A stretch of DNA of 64,000 nucleotides. Source: Nocardioides sp. Soil805. Lineage in GTDB: Bacteria; Actinomycetota; Actinomycetes; Propionibacteriales; Nocardioidaceae. The DNA lies in assembly GCF_001429625.1 (NCBI RefSeq), contig NZ_LMSU01000007.1, forward strand, positions 16,020 through 80,019, given 5' to 3'. Below are positions 7,986-16,556 of this stretch, piece by piece; the stretch's first letter is position 1, and each line of letters starts with the position of its first letter. The notes beneath the pieces are model-generated. The model searched no databases. It saw only the letters and a program-made list of their open reading frames with translations, and was not told where the DNA came from. The translations under genes and the position numbers were made by a program.

Positions 7986-9221
7986 ATGGCTGAACGTCCC
8001 CCCGGGAAGGGCGGTCCCGAGGAAGGGACCCCCGAGTACGACTGGCTCTACGGCAAGGGCGGCAAGGGCTCCCCGTCGGCGGGCTCCGACGACGCCACCC
8101 GGATGGTCCCCACCCGGGGCCGGTCCGGCGAGCGGCCGCGTCCCGACGAGACCCGGGTCATGCCCGCCCAGCCGCGGACGTCGTCCGGCGGGAACCGGCC
8201 GCCCGGAGGGCCCACCGGCACCGCGCCCGTCGCTCCCGCGCCGCGGCCGAAGAGCCCCCGCCGTCGACCGCGCCTGCGCTTCGGCGTCGTCAAGCTCCTC
8301 GTCCTGCTGTGGCTGGTCTTCATGCTCGCCGTGCCCTTCTGGGCCTGGAGCAAGGTGGACAAGATCGAGGCGATGCCCAGCGACAAGGGCCGACCGGCCG
8401 AGCAGGGGGGCAACACCTATCTCATCGTGGGCTCGGACTCGCGCGACGACCTCACCGAGGAGGAGCGCAAGGAGCTCGGCACCGGTGGCCCGGTGGGCCA
8501 GCGCACCGACACGATCATGCTGCTCCACACCGGCGACGGCCCCAACCTGCTCATGTCCATCCCGCGCGACTCGATCGTCGACATCCCCGGACACGGCACG
8601 ACCAAGGTCAACGCGGCGTTCGCGTACGGCGGGCCCCAGCTGCTCATCCGCACCCTGGAGAACGAGACCGGCATCCGCATCGACGACTACATCCAGATCG
8701 GCTTCGGCGGCTTCGTCGGGATGGTCGACGCGGTCGGCGGCGTGGAGATCTGCCCCAAGAGCGCGATGAAGGACCCCCAGGCCAACCTCGACATCCCGAA
8801 GGGCTGCCAGGAGGCCGACGGCAAGACGGCCCTCGGCTACGCCCGCTCCCGCAAGACCTACTCCCAGCTCGGCGACATCGACCGGGCCCGGGCGCAGCGC
8901 GAGGTCGTCTCGGCCATCGGCGACAAGGCGCTGTCGCCGTGGACGTTCATCAACCCGGTCCGCTACTACCGGCTGGCGATGGCATCCGCCGGGTCCTTCT
9001 CGGTGAGCGAGGGCACCAGCCCCATCTCGCTCGGCCGCTTCGCCTTCGCGATGACGCGGGTCGACGGCGACTCGGGCCTCACCTGCGGCGTCCCCATCCA
9101 GGACCTCGCGGTCACGTGGGACGCGGAACGCTCGGAGCAGTTCTTCTCCTTCATCCGCGACGACGACACGTCGAGCATCCCTGCGGATCTCTGCACCCCC
9201 AGCGGGATGCCGGGCCGGTGA
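7986..9221 (+). CDS. LytR-CpsA-Psr family protein
   Basis: This second LCP protein in the window has 411 residues. A long Pro/Arg-rich cytoplasmic N-terminus (about 1-98) precedes one membrane helix (VVKLLVLLWLVFMLAVPFWAW) and then the LCP domain from about residue 144. The domain has YLIVGSDSRDDL, RTDTIMLLH, SIPRDSIVDIPG and GYARSRKTYSQLGDIDRARAQ, with the Arg and Asp residues that bind the pyrophosphate of lipid-linked donors. Its stop overlaps the start of the enoyl-CoA hydratase gene (GTGA), an unexpected partner. It is separate from the galactan cluster LCP gene. Confidence 0.9.
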   Translation: MAERPPGKGGPEEGTPEYDWLYGKGGKGSPSAGSDDATRMVPTRGRSGERPRPDETRVMPAQPRTSSGGNRPPGGPTGTAPVAPAPRPKSPRRRPRLRFGVVKLLVLLWLVFMLAVPFWAWSKVDKIEAMPSDKGRPAEQGGNTYLIVGSDSRDDLTEEERKELGTGGPVGQRTDTIMLLHTGDGPNLLMSIPRDSIVDIPGHGTTKVNAAFAYGGPQLLIRTLENETGIRIDDYIQIGFGGFVGMVDAVGGVEICPKSAMKDPQANLDIPKGCQEADGKTALGYARSRKTYSQLGDIDRARAQREVVSAIGDKALSPWTFINPVRYYRLAMASAGSFSVSEGTSPISLGRFAFAMTRVDGDSGLTCGVPIQDLAVTWDAERSEQFFSFIRDDDTSSIPADLCTPSGMPGR

Positions 9222-10087
9222 CCGCCTACGAGACCCTGTCGGTGGAGACCGACGCCGACGGCGTCACCACACTCACCCTCGACCGCCCCGACGCCCTCAA
9301 CGCGTTCACCGTCACGATGGCGCGCGAGCTCGAGCACTTCTTCACCGCCGCCGCCTCCGACGACGCGATCCGCGCCGTCGTGGTGACCGGCGCGGGCCGG
9401 GCGTTCTGCGCGGGCATGGACCTGTCCGCGCAGGGCAACGTGTTCGGCCTCGACGAGGACGCCCACCCCACCCCCGCCGACCTGCGCGACCGCCTCACGC
9501 AGGCGCCGTACCAGGACGGCGTGCGCGACACCGGCGGCAAGGTGGCGCTGGCGATCCACGCCTGTCCCAAGCCGGTGATCGCCGCCATCAACGGCGCGGC
9601 GGTGGGCATCGGGGCCACCATGACGCTGGCCATGGACATCCGGCTCGCCTCCACCCGGGCGCGCATCGGCTTCGTCTTCGGCCGCCTCGGCATCGTGCCG
9701 GAGGCCTGCTCGTCGTACTTCCTGCCCCGCATCGTCGGGGTCCAGCAGGCGCTGGAGTGGGTCTACTCGGCCGAGGTCCTCAGCGCCGAGGCCGCCCTGG
9801 AGGGGCGGCTGCTGCGCTCGCTCCACGAGCCCGACGACCTGCTGCCGGCCGCCCTCGACCTGGCCCGCTCCTTCGTCGTGGGCCGCTCCCCCGTCGCGCT
9901 CGCGCTCGCCAAGCAGCTGCTGTACGCCGGCACCTCGGCCGCCTCCCCACTGGAGATGCACCGCGCCGACTCGCTCGCGATGTGGCACACGTCGGTGGGC
10001 GACGGCAAGGAGGGCGTGGCCGCGTTCCGGGAGAAGCGCGACCCGGACTTCACCGGGCGCGCCTCGGAGCTGCCGCGGATCTTCTAG
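9218..10087 (+). CDS. Enoyl-CoA hydratase/isomerase family protein
   Basis: This 289-residue crotonase-fold enzyme has the first oxyanion segment AFCAGMDLSAQG and the second, INGAAVGIGATMTLAMDIRLAS. The catalytic Glu region reads GRLGIVPEACSSYFLPRIVG, so the second glutamate (PEA) is present; the first acidic position is less clear. The long insert NVFGLDEDAHPTPADLRD, shown in part, is seen in crotonase-family members of uncertain substrate. The GTG start overlaps the stop of the LCP gene. Beta-oxidation or a related CoA pathway is likely, but the substrate is not defined. Confidence 0.87.
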   Translation: MTAYETLSVETDADGVTTLTLDRPDALNAFTVTMARELEHFFTAAASDDAIRAVVVTGAGRAFCAGMDLSAQGNVFGLDEDAHPTPADLRDRLTQAPYQDGVRDTGGKVALAIHACPKPVIAAINGAAVGIGATMTLAMDIRLASTRARIGFVFGRLGIVPEACSSYFLPRIVGVQQALEWVYSAEVLSAEAALEGRLLRSLHEPDDLLPAALDLARSFVVGRSPVALALAKQLLYAGTSAASPLEMHRADSLAMWHTSVGDGKEGVAAFREKRDPDFTGRASELPRIF

Positions 10088-10167
10088 CCCCCCTCAGGGC
10101 TGTACTCGCGTCCGATCACGGTGGGCATCATCGAGGACGTCCGTACGTCGCCTCGAGAGGACCTCCC

Positions 10168-11130
10168 ATGCAGATCGGCTACACGCTCATGACCGAGCAG
10201 TCCGCCCCCCGCGACCTGGTCCGGCACGCCGGCCTCGCCGAGCGGGCGGGCTTCGACTTCGAGGTGATGAGCGACCACTACTTCCCGTGGCTCGACGAGC
10301 AGGGGCACGCCGGTTACGCCTGGGCGATGCTGGGCGCGGTGACGCAGGTGACCGACCGGATCGAGCTGATGACCTACGTGACCTGTCCGACCGTGCGCTA
10401 CCACCCCGCGGTGGTGGCCCAGAAGGCCGCGACCGTCCAGCAGCTCTCCGGCGGGCGCTTCACCCTCGGCGTCGGCTCGGGCGAGAACCTCAACGAGCAC
10501 GTCGTGGGCCGGGGCTGGCCGACCGTGCACGTGCGCCAGGCCATGCTGGTCGAGGCGCTCGAGATCATCAACCAGCTCTTCGACGGCGGCTACGTCGACT
10601 ACGACGGGCAGCACTTCACCGTGTCCTCCGCCAAGGTCTGGGACCTGCCCGAGACCCGGGTCCCCATCGCCGCGGCGGTCTCCGGCCCGGCCGGCATCGC
10701 GCGCCTGGCGCCGCTGGTCGACCACATGGTCGCGGTGGAGCCGTCCGCCGACCTGGTCTCGCAGTGGGCGGGGTCCGGCGCGCGGGGCGAGCGCAGGATC
10801 GGCCAGATGCCGATCTCGTGGGACCCCGACCGGGACCGGGCGGTAGCCCGCGCCCACGAGCAGTTCCGCTGGTTCGGCGGTGGCTGGGCGGTCAACGCGG
10901 ACCTCCCCGTGCCCTCCGGCTTCGCCGGGGCGACCCAGTTCGTGCGACCCGAGGACGTGGCCGAGTCCATCCCGTGCGGCCCCGACGTGGACGCCGTGGT
11001 GGCGGCCGCGGCCGAGTGGCGCGAGGCCGGCTTCACCGACCTGGCGCTGGTGCAGATCGGCGACGAGCGCCAGGAGGACTTCCTCGACTGGGCCCGCGGC
11101 GAGCTGCTGCCGGCCCTGCGCGACGCCTGA
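10168..11130 (+). CDS. LLM-class F420-dependent oxidoreductase, TIGR03557-type
   Basis: This 320-residue luciferase-like TIM barrel protein begins IGYTLMTEQSAPRDLVRHA. It has SDHYFPWLDEQGHAGYAW and RYHPAVVAQKAATVQQLSGG, the pattern of the group related to F420-dependent glucose-6-phosphate dehydrogenase. GVGSGENLNEHVVG and WPTVHVRQAMLVEALEI are also conserved there. Use of F420 is inferred from family. ATG 10168 follows AGAGG with eight-base spacing. It stands alone between the hydratase and the PadR gene. Confidence 0.85.
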   Translation: MQIGYTLMTEQSAPRDLVRHAGLAERAGFDFEVMSDHYFPWLDEQGHAGYAWAMLGAVTQVTDRIELMTYVTCPTVRYHPAVVAQKAATVQQLSGGRFTLGVGSGENLNEHVVGRGWPTVHVRQAMLVEALEIINQLFDGGYVDYDGQHFTVSSAKVWDLPETRVPIAAAVSGPAGIARLAPLVDHMVAVEPSADLVSQWAGSGARGERRIGQMPISWDPDRDRAVARAHEQFRWFGGGWAVNADLPVPSGFAGATQFVRPEDVAESIPCGPDVDAVVAAAAEWREAGFTDLALVQIGDERQEDFLDWARGELLPALRDA

Positions 11131-11163
11131 GCCTCCCGGCCCGCGAGGGTCTCGCGAAAGTCC

Positions 11164-11192
11164 TTGTGTGCTCCCGAGCGTCGGCGTACGCT
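11164..11192 (+). promoter_or_regulatory. Candidate promoter of the PadR-DUF1707 operon
   Basis: TTGTGT (11164-11169) and TACGCT (11187-11192) are separated by 17 bases, a reasonable sigma-70 class spacing. A 12-bp palindrome follows two bases later, where a repressor would block initiation. This is assigned by inspection only. Confidence 0.45.
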
Positions 11193-11193
11193 C

Positions 11194-11205
11194 GCGATAT
11201 ATCGC
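11194..11205. promoter_or_regulatory. Candidate PadR operator, GCGATATATCGC
   Basis: GCGATATATCGC is a perfect 12-bp palindrome and an AT-rich island in GC-rich DNA. It sits 51 bases before the PadR start and immediately after a plausible -10 element. PadR-family repressors usually bind AT-centred palindromes at their own promoters, so autorepression is the likely role. Confidence 0.55.
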
Positions 11206-11256
11206 AATACGTCGACAGGTCGAGCCGGTCGGCGACGTCACCGGGAGGACACGCAC

Positions 11257-11910
11257 ATGGGACACCGCAGGAATCCGTGGGAGCTCCGCTTCGACCAGCA
11301 CGGCTGGGGCGGCCCGCCCCGTGGCCCCGGCGGCCCCCCGCCGTGGGTGCAGGGCCTCCTCGGCTGGGGCCAGACCGGCAGCCCGCAACCGCCCTCGGGC
11401 GGCCCGCGCGCCCGTCGCGGCGACGTCCGCCTGGCCATCCTCTCCGCCCTGGCCGACGCCGCGGGCCGGGGAGAGCCGATCAACGGCTACCAGGTCATCC
11501 AGCAGATCGCCGATCGCAGCAACGGCTCGTGGCGGCCCAGCCCCGGATCCGTCTACCCCACGATCCAGCAGCTCGCCGACGAGGGCCTCGTGGAGACCGA
11601 CGACGAACGGGGTCGCAAGACCCTGCGGCTCACCGCCCAGGGCGAGACGTACGTCGCCGAGCGCGCCGCCGAGCTCGACGCGGTCTGGGCGCCGTTCGAG
11701 CGGGCCCAGCAACGTGCCTCGACCGGCACCTCGGGTGACCTCAAGTCCGAGATCGGGCAGGTCATGAGCGCCGTGTGGCAGCTGGTCACCCAGGGCTCCG
11801 ACACCCAGCGCAAGGCCGCCATCGGCGTCCTCGTCGACACCCGCCGCTCCCTCTACGGGATCCTGGCGGACGGCGCGGAGCCGGAGCCCGAGCCCGACGA
11901 GGACCTGTGA
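11257..11910 (+). CDS. PadR family transcriptional regulator
   Basis: This 217-residue regulator has a Gly/Pro/Trp-rich N-terminal tail of about 50 residues and then a PadR winged helix: ARRGDVRLAILSALADA, GYQVIQQIADRSNGSWRPSP and SVYPTIQQLADEGLV. The C-terminal helices (about 150-205) would form the dimer arm. ATG 11257 has GGGAGGA at seven bases. Its stop overlaps the start of the DUF1707 gene (TGATG). It probably represses its own operon through the 11194-11205 palindrome, and the effector is unknown. Confidence 0.9.
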   Translation: MGHRRNPWELRFDQHGWGGPPRGPGGPPPWVQGLLGWGQTGSPQPPSGGPRARRGDVRLAILSALADAAGRGEPINGYQVIQQIADRSNGSWRPSPGSVYPTIQQLADEGLVETDDERGRKTLRLTAQGETYVAERAAELDAVWAPFERAQQRASTGTSGDLKSEIGQVMSAVWQLVTQGSDTQRKAAIGVLVDTRRSLYGILADGAEPEPEPDEDL

Positions 11911-12320
11911 TGGCCGACCCGCGCGCGGCCGGGTCCCGGATCGGGGACCGGGAGCGCGAGGCGGCGACCTCGATCCTCAACGACCACTACGCGGCCGGGC
12001 GCATCGACACCAAGGAGCACGCCGAGCGCCTCGACGCGATCTGGTCGGCCCGCACCCGTGCCGACCTCGACGTGGTCTTCTGGGACCTGCCCCGGGCGGT
12101 CGCCCCGCCGCGTCCCCCGGCACCCGTGCGTCGTACGACGCCCTGGCGCGCGCCGCTCGCCATGTTCCTGGTGGCGGCGCTCCTCCTGGCCGTCGCGCTC
12201 CACGTGCCGTGGTGGGTGTGGCTCATCGGCGTCGTGGTGCTGCTCAAGTCACGCGGCTGGGGACACGGTCACAACGCTCGCCACGGGTGCCACAATCACG
12301 GCACGAGGGCTCGACCCTGA
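11910..12320 (+). CDS. DUF1707 membrane protein
   Basis: This 136-residue protein has an N-terminal DUF1707 domain (IGDREREAATSILNDHYAAG, then RIDTKEHAERLDAIWSARTR with DLDVVFWDLP). One or two hydrophobic segments follow (APLAMFLVAALLLAVALHV and WWVWLIGVVVLL). The tail is rich in His (GHGHNARHGCHNHGTRARP), which could bind metal. DUF1707 is a short actinobacterial domain of unknown function, often attached to membrane helices. It is translationally coupled to the PadR gene, so it is probably the regulated target. Confidence 0.82.
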   Translation: MADPRAAGSRIGDREREAATSILNDHYAAGRIDTKEHAERLDAIWSARTRADLDVVFWDLPRAVAPPRPPAPVRRTTPWRAPLAMFLVAALLLAVALHVPWWVWLIGVVVLLKSRGWGHGHNARHGCHNHGTRARP

Positions 12321-12352
12321 GCCGTCACCCGAGAGCCTCCCCTGGAGCCCCG

Positions 12353-13039
12353 ATGCCCGACCGCGCGCCCGACGCCGAGGCCTTCGCCCGGCTCGCCCTC
12401 GACCTCCACGACGTGGACGGCCTCGACGAGACGGTCGACCGGATCCTGGAGTTCGCCGTCACCACCTTCGGCTGCCGCCACGCCGGCGTCATCCTGGTGC
12501 ACGGCGGCTCCCGGGTCGAGACCGTCGCGGCGACCGATCCGGTAGTGGAGGGGCTGGACGCCATCCAGCTCGAGGCCGGCGAGGGGCCCGACCTCGAGCT
12601 CATCGCCGACCGGCACGAGGTCCTCGTCCGCGACGTGCGCCACGAGACGCGCTGGCCACGCTGGTGCGAGGCGGTCGAGCAGGCCGGGGTGCGCAGCATG
12701 CTGGGCTCGCGGCTCTACACCACCCAGCAGGTGATCGGCAGCCTCAACCTCTACGACCCGGCGCCGGACGCCTTCGACGAGGCGGACGCCGACGTCGCAC
12801 ACATGCTGGCCCGGCACGCCGCCGTCGCGGTGCAGCACGCCCGCGGCGACGAGCACCTGCGCAAGGCGGTCGACGCGCGCAACCTCGTCGGGCAGGCACA
12901 GGGCATCCTCATGGAGCGCTTCGACCTCGACGCCGCCCGTGCCTTCGAGGTGCTGCGCCGCTACTCCCAGCACCACAACCGCAAGCTCCACCTGGTGGCC
13001 CAGGAGCTCATCGACAACCGGGTGCTTCCCGAGGTGTGA
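12353..13039 (+). CDS. GAF and ANTAR domain-containing regulator
   Basis: This 228-residue protein has an N-terminal GAF sensor domain (about 15-165; FGCRHAGVILVHGG, GEGPDLELIADRHEV, VIGSLNLYDP). A C-terminal ANTAR domain (about 170-225) follows, with RNLVGQAQGILMERFDLDAA and AFEVLRRYSQHHNRKLHLVA. ANTAR domains bind paired hairpins in nascent RNA and act by antitermination, so this is probably a small-ligand or redox-sensing RNA-binding regulator. It lies upstream of the convergent hemerythrin-like gene, in a cluster of regulatory genes. The target RNA is not visible nearby. Confidence 0.9.
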   Translation: MPDRAPDAEAFARLALDLHDVDGLDETVDRILEFAVTTFGCRHAGVILVHGGSRVETVAATDPVVEGLDAIQLEAGEGPDLELIADRHEVLVRDVRHETRWPRWCEAVEQAGVRSMLGSRLYTTQQVIGSLNLYDPAPDAFDEADADVAHMLARHAAVAVQHARGDEHLRKAVDARNLVGQAQGILMERFDLDAARAFEVLRRYSQHHNRKLHLVAQELIDNRVLPEV

Positions 13040-13045
13040 GGATCC

Positions 13046-13552
13046 TCAGCCGGCTCGAGTGATCTGCGCGACGGCAGTCTCGCGCATCTCGGACCAGGTG
13101 TTGCCGAGGTAGGCGTCGCCCGCGCCGTCCCAGAGCGCCAGTGCCGCTGCCACCGCCTGACGCTCGTCGTCCGGCAGCACACCGGCGAGCACGTGCTCGT
13201 CCACGGTGGCGCTGTGCCGCAGGAACGAGACCGCGACCCGCGCGCACGCCGCGTCGAAGCCGAGCGACTCCGGCTCCTCGCCCTCGGCGGCGACCACCTC
13301 GCGGTCCAGCTCGGCCTCGGCCTCGCGCACCGAGTCGAGCCGGGGGCCGAGGACCGCGTGCTCGAGCGCCACGTGGACGGCGAGGCGCCGGCGGGCGTGG
13401 AGGAAGACGTCCTCCCGGGCTCCGGCATGAAGACGTGGCACCCGGCACCACTCCTCGCGCAGCTCCTCGTGCTGGGCCGCCAGCCGGTGGGCCAGCTCCT
13501 CGCCGGTGGTGACCGGTACGACGGCGTCGGGCTCGTGGAGTGGTGCGCTCAT
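13046..13552 (-). CDS. Hemerythrin-like protein
   Basis: This 168-residue, mostly helical protein has His and Glu placed as in hemerythrin HHE domains: AAQHEELREEW, then AVHVALEHAVL (an HxxxE pair) and FLRHSATVDEHVLAGVLP. Such proteins bind a di-iron centre and sense or carry O2 or NO. Ligand spacing is not perfect, so metal binding is inferred. Start is uncertain: ATG 13552 (MSAPLHEPD), six bases after another ATG at 13558; neither has a clear ribosome site, so it may be leaderless. It converges with the GAF-ANTAR gene with a six-base gap. Confidence 0.62.
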   Translation of the reverse strand: MSAPLHEPDAVVPVTTGEELAHRLAAQHEELREEWCRVPRLHAGAREDVFLHARRRLAVHVALEHAVLGPRLDSVREAEAELDREVVAAEGEEPESLGFDAACARVAVSFLRHSATVDEHVLAGVLPDDERQAVAAALALWDGAGDAYLGNTWSEMRETAVAQITRAG

Positions 13553-13724
13553 GCCCATCGCCGTACCCGGCCACGCCTCGAGGCATGCGTTCGCGCCGAC
13601 CGGGTACGGACCCACCAGACGGGGACGCATCGTCGTACCCCTGGCCGGCCGATGGCCGGTCGTGGCCGGTCGGTCCGGGCTCACGCAGCCCCGGGACGAC
13701 CGGCCACTCCCCGTCCAGCACCGG

Positions 13725-14393
13725 TCAGGCGGTCATCCCGGGGTCCTCGTCACGGGTGATCGACCCGAGGTAGCCGTGGCGTACCCCCCACAGCACCGCC
13801 TGCGAGCGCGACGCCACGCCCATCTTGCGGTAGGCGGAGCGGATGTAGGACTTGAGCGAGTTGATGCTGATCGAGGCTCGGTCCGCGATGGTCTGGTTGT
13901 CGAAGCCCGCCGTGATCATCGCGATCACCTGCGCCTCGCGAGGGGTGAGCGTCTCCAGCGGCGACGTCGGGGTCGAGTGCGGGGACGTGACCGGGGGCTG
14001 GTCGGCGCCCAGGTCGACCACGGGGCGTCCGTGGTGGATCGACTCGAGCGCCGCGACGAGGCGCGCCGCCGGCAGGGCCTTCGACAGCACCCCGCTCACC
14101 CCGTTGCCGAGCGCCAGCTCCACCAGCTCGGGGCGCGCGTTCCAGGTCCAGGTGACGAGGCGGCCGTCGTGCGCGACCGACTGGACCGCGGCCAGCGGCA
14201 GGTCCCGGACCCCGGCGAGCGTGTCGTGGAGGGTGAGGTCGACGTCCCGGGCCGGGACGCCGCCCGGGGACGGCAGCACCTGCACGCGGTGGGCGTACGG
14301 CGCCAGGAGGCCGGCGAAACCGACGGTCACGAGCTCGCACTCGTGGGCCAGGGTGACGCGCACAGGGCGGCGTCGTCGTGTCATCACGGTCAT
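13725..14393 (-). CDS. LuxR/NarL-type response regulator
   Basis: This 222-residue protein has a degenerate receiver-like N-terminal domain (VRVTLAHECELVTVGFAGLL) and a LuxR HTH at the C-terminus (LTPREAQVIAMITAGFDNQT, IADRASISINSLKSYIRSAY). The receiver lacks a clear phosphoacceptor Asp in the usual context; DVDLTLHDTLAGV stands at that place, so phosphorylation-independent action is possible. ATG 14393 and ATG 14384 are both possible. It is divergent from the sigma factor gene and shares a 126-base upstream region with it. Confidence 0.85.
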   Translation of the reverse strand: MTVMTRRRRPVRVTLAHECELVTVGFAGLLAPYAHRVQVLPSPGGVPARDVDLTLHDTLAGVRDLPLAAVQSVAHDGRLVTWTWNARPELVELALGNGVSGVLSKALPAARLVAALESIHHGRPVVDLGADQPPVTSPHSTPTSPLETLTPREAQVIAMITAGFDNQTIADRASISINSLKSYIRSAYRKMGVASRSQAVLWGVRHGYLGSITRDEDPGMTA

Positions 14394-14519
14394 GAGCGCG
14401 CCGTACCCAACTCGTGCGATCGCATGCCCGAAGGGAGGTAGTGGCGGACGGACAGCACTGGTTGGCTCGGGAGTCGTGGTCGAGCAACGTGCCACGTTCG
14501 ACCTGCACGAAGGAACGAC

Positions 14520-15338
14520 GTGTCACCCACCTCCCCGCCCCGGGGGCACCGCGGCGTGTCCCGCGCCCGCCGGATGGCCCTCACCGACGAGCTGCTGGCC
14601 CGACTCGACGACCCGGCCGAGGTACGCCTCGAGCTGGAGGACGAGATCATCCGCCTCAACCTGGTGGTGGCCACCCAGGAGGCCCGACGCTACGAGCGTC
14701 GCGGCATCGATCCCGACGACCTGCGACAGGTGGCCTGCCTGGCCCTGGTGAAGGCGGTGCGCCGCTTCGACCCCGCCCTGGCCACCGACTTCCTCGGCTA
14801 CGTCGTGCCGTGCATCCGCGGTGAGCTGCGGCGCTGGTTCCGCGACGCCGGCTGGGTCGTGCGCCCGCCCCGCTCGATCCAGGAGCTGCAGGCCCGGGTC
14901 GCCAGCGTCGGGGCCGAGCTGACCCAGGAGCTCGGGCGGTCCCCTCGACCCAGCGACATCGCAGCCCGGCTCGGCGTCCCGACCGCGCGGGTGGAGGAGG
15001 CCGTGTCGGCACACGCCGGCTACTCGGTCGACTCCCTGGACGCCGTGCACGACGACTCCGAACGACCGCTCGCCGACTCCCTCGTGCTCCACGAGGCGGG
15101 CTTCGCGCAGGTGGAGGCCCGCACGGTCGTCGCCCCGCTGGTACGACGCCTCGGCACCCGCGAGCAGCGCATCGTCGAGCTGCGCTACCTCCACGGCGCC
15201 ACCCAGGGCGAGATCGGCGCGGAGATCGGCGTGACGCAGACCCAGGTGTCGCGGCTGATGACCGGGATCAACCGACAGCTGGGTGCCGAGCTGGGCGCCG
15301 GCGACGAGGACTCCTCGGGCCTGTCGCCCGCCGTCTGA
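14520..15338 (+). CDS. RNA polymerase sigma factor, SigF/SigB class
   Basis: This 272-residue group 3 sigma-70 factor has region 2 (EIIRLNLVVATQEARRYERR, DDLRQVACLALVKAVRRFDP, TDFLGYVVPCIRGELRRWFR), region 3 (RPPRSIQELQARVASVGAEL, RSPRPSDIAARLGVP) and region 4 (RLGTREQRIVELRYLHGATQ, GEIGAEIGVTQTQVSRLM). This is the architecture of actinobacterial general-stress sigma factors. GTG 14520 is preceded by GAAGGA at seven bases. No RsbW-type anti-sigma gene is adjacent, which is unusual for the class. Its neighbours suggest stress or redox control. Confidence 0.9.
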   Translation: MSPTSPPRGHRGVSRARRMALTDELLARLDDPAEVRLELEDEIIRLNLVVATQEARRYERRGIDPDDLRQVACLALVKAVRRFDPALATDFLGYVVPCIRGELRRWFRDAGWVVRPPRSIQELQARVASVGAELTQELGRSPRPSDIAARLGVPTARVEEAVSAHAGYSVDSLDAVHDDSERPLADSLVLHEAGFAQVEARTVVAPLVRRLGTREQRIVELRYLHGATQGEIGAEIGVTQTQVSRLMTGINRQLGAELGAGDEDSSGLSPAV

Positions 15339-15363
15339 GCGCAGGTCTCCCGGACCCGTCCGA

Positions 15364-16314
15364 TCAGGGGGCTGCCCGGACGGGTCGGTCGAGCCCCGCC
15401 TCGAGCGCCGCCACCAGGTCGTCGATCTCGACCCTCACGTCCCCCGCCCCGTGATGGAGCAGGTCGGCCATTGCGGTCCGTGCGACCCGCACCGCGTCCC
15501 GCAGCTCTCTGGCCCGGCCCCGGACTTGCTCGTCCTTGGCGGTGGCCTCGAGCCGCGTGAGTCGGTCCTCGAGGGCCACGACGCGGTCCGACGACACGGC
15601 CCAGCCTCCTGCGACCTGCTCGCGTGAGCCGGTGTCCCGCAGGTCCGGCAGCAGCTCGCGAGCGAGCCACGACACCTCGCCCTCCGCGGCGGTGAGCTCG
15701 GCGCGCCCGGCGCCGCGGCGACGGGCCCGGCTCCACAGGAGTACCCCGGCCACCAGCGCGAGCACCAGCCCCGCGAGAAGCCACCACCACCCGGCCCCAC
15801 CCTCGTCCGCCTCGGCCTCGACGTCGGTCGTCTCGGCCTCGACCATCGCGGACGACGAGGGCGCGGGCTCCGAGGTGGCGCTCCCGGAAGGCGTGGGCAG
15901 GACGGAGGTCTCCGAGGCCGAGGGCTCGGAGGCGCTGGGCGTCACGGAATTGCTGGGCGTCTCGCTCTCGCTGGGCGTCTCGGACTCGCTGGGCGTCTCG
16001 GACTCACTGGGCGTCACGGACTCACTGGGCGTCACGGAATCACTCGGGGTAGCGGAATCGCTGGGGGTCGCCGGTGCGCTGGGGGTCCGGGTCGGGCTCG
16101 GGACGGTGGGGGTCCGGGTCGGGCTCGGGACGGTGGGGGTCCGGGTCGGGCTCGGCAGCGTCGCGGTCCGGGACGGCTGGGCGGATGCCGAGCCGGTCGG
16201 GGTCGGAGTCGGTCGGTCGCCCGAGCCCTCGCTGCACGAGGTCACCAGCAGGAGGGACGCTGCGACGCCGACGGTTCGCGCGACGCCGACGCGTCGTCTC
16301 GTCGTGGTGGACAT
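15364..16314 (-). CDS. Thr/Ser/Pro-repeat membrane protein
   Basis: I do not recognise this 316-residue protein. It begins with a secretion signal ending LLLVTSC, which may be a lipobox. About 120 residues of TPTP, PSPTRTPTV and TPSES repeats follow, a typical extended and perhaps glycosylated extracellular linker. A strong membrane segment (GWWWLLAGLVLALVAGVLLW) then leads into a basic stop and a helical domain of about 115 residues that contains predicted coiled-coil (RVVALEDRLTRLEATAKDEQ). The topology is therefore an outside linker and an inside helical domain. It ends convergently, 25 bases from the sigma factor gene. Confidence 0.72.
   Translation of the reverse strand: MSTTTRRRVGVARTVGVAASLLLVTSCSEGSGDRPTPTPTGSASAQPSRTATLPSPTRTPTVPSPTRTPTVPSPTRTPSAPATPSDSATPSDSVTPSESVTPSESETPSESETPSESETPSNSVTPSASEPSASETSVLPTPSGSATSEPAPSSSAMVEAETTDVEAEADEGGAGWWWLLAGLVLALVAGVLLWSRARRRGAGRAELTAAEGEVSWLARELLPDLRDTGSREQVAGGWAVSSDRVVALEDRLTRLEATAKDEQVRGRARELRDAVRVARTAMADLLHHGAGDVRVEIDDLVAALEAGLDRPVRAAP
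15946..16160. repeat. Coding tandem repeats in the Thr/Ser/Pro protein
   Basis: Two repeat families abut within the coding sequence. From about 15950 to 16070, an 18-base unit (CTGGGCGTCTCGGACTCG type) encodes TPSES-like peptides. From about 16078 to 16160, a 30-base unit around GGGGGTCCGGGTCGGGCTCG encodes PSPTRTPTV. Near-identical copies suggest recent slippage, and repeat number probably varies between strains. Confidence 0.75.
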
Positions 16315-16422
16315 GGAACCCCCTCAGCCGTCGGGCCCCGCCCGGACGGACGCTCGCTCGTCGCCCCGCATGCTGGCACAGGGAGCTCCCCGGGACATCG
16401 CCCTCCGCCCGCCCGCTGTTCG

Positions 16423-16438
16423 GGTCACCCGGGTGACC
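16423..16438. promoter_or_regulatory. 16-bp perfect palindrome GGTCACCCGGGTGACC
   Basis: The palindrome is followed by four T on the plus strand and lies in the 242-base gap between two divergent genes. No plus-strand gene ends just upstream, so an operator fits better than a terminator. The rest of the gap shows no other clear element. Confidence 0.4.
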
Positions 16439-16556
16439 TTTTGGGAGGGGGATGCGACGCCAGTGGGCTCGACGGATCCTCGGGGTAGGGCCACAGGTGT
16501 CAGGGCTCGTCGTGTGTCCACCCGAGGACCGCGGAACCAGAAGGGGGCCGGAACGC

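Noticed and set aside
13553..13640. SigB-type promoters (several GGGTAC boxes upstream of the hemerythrin-like and LuxR-type genes)
   Set aside because: No matching -35 GTTT-like element at the right distance, and GGGTAC words are frequent here.
15946..16160. CRISPR or intergenic satellite
   Set aside because: The repeats keep reading frame and encode TPSES and PSPTRTPTV peptides inside one gene.
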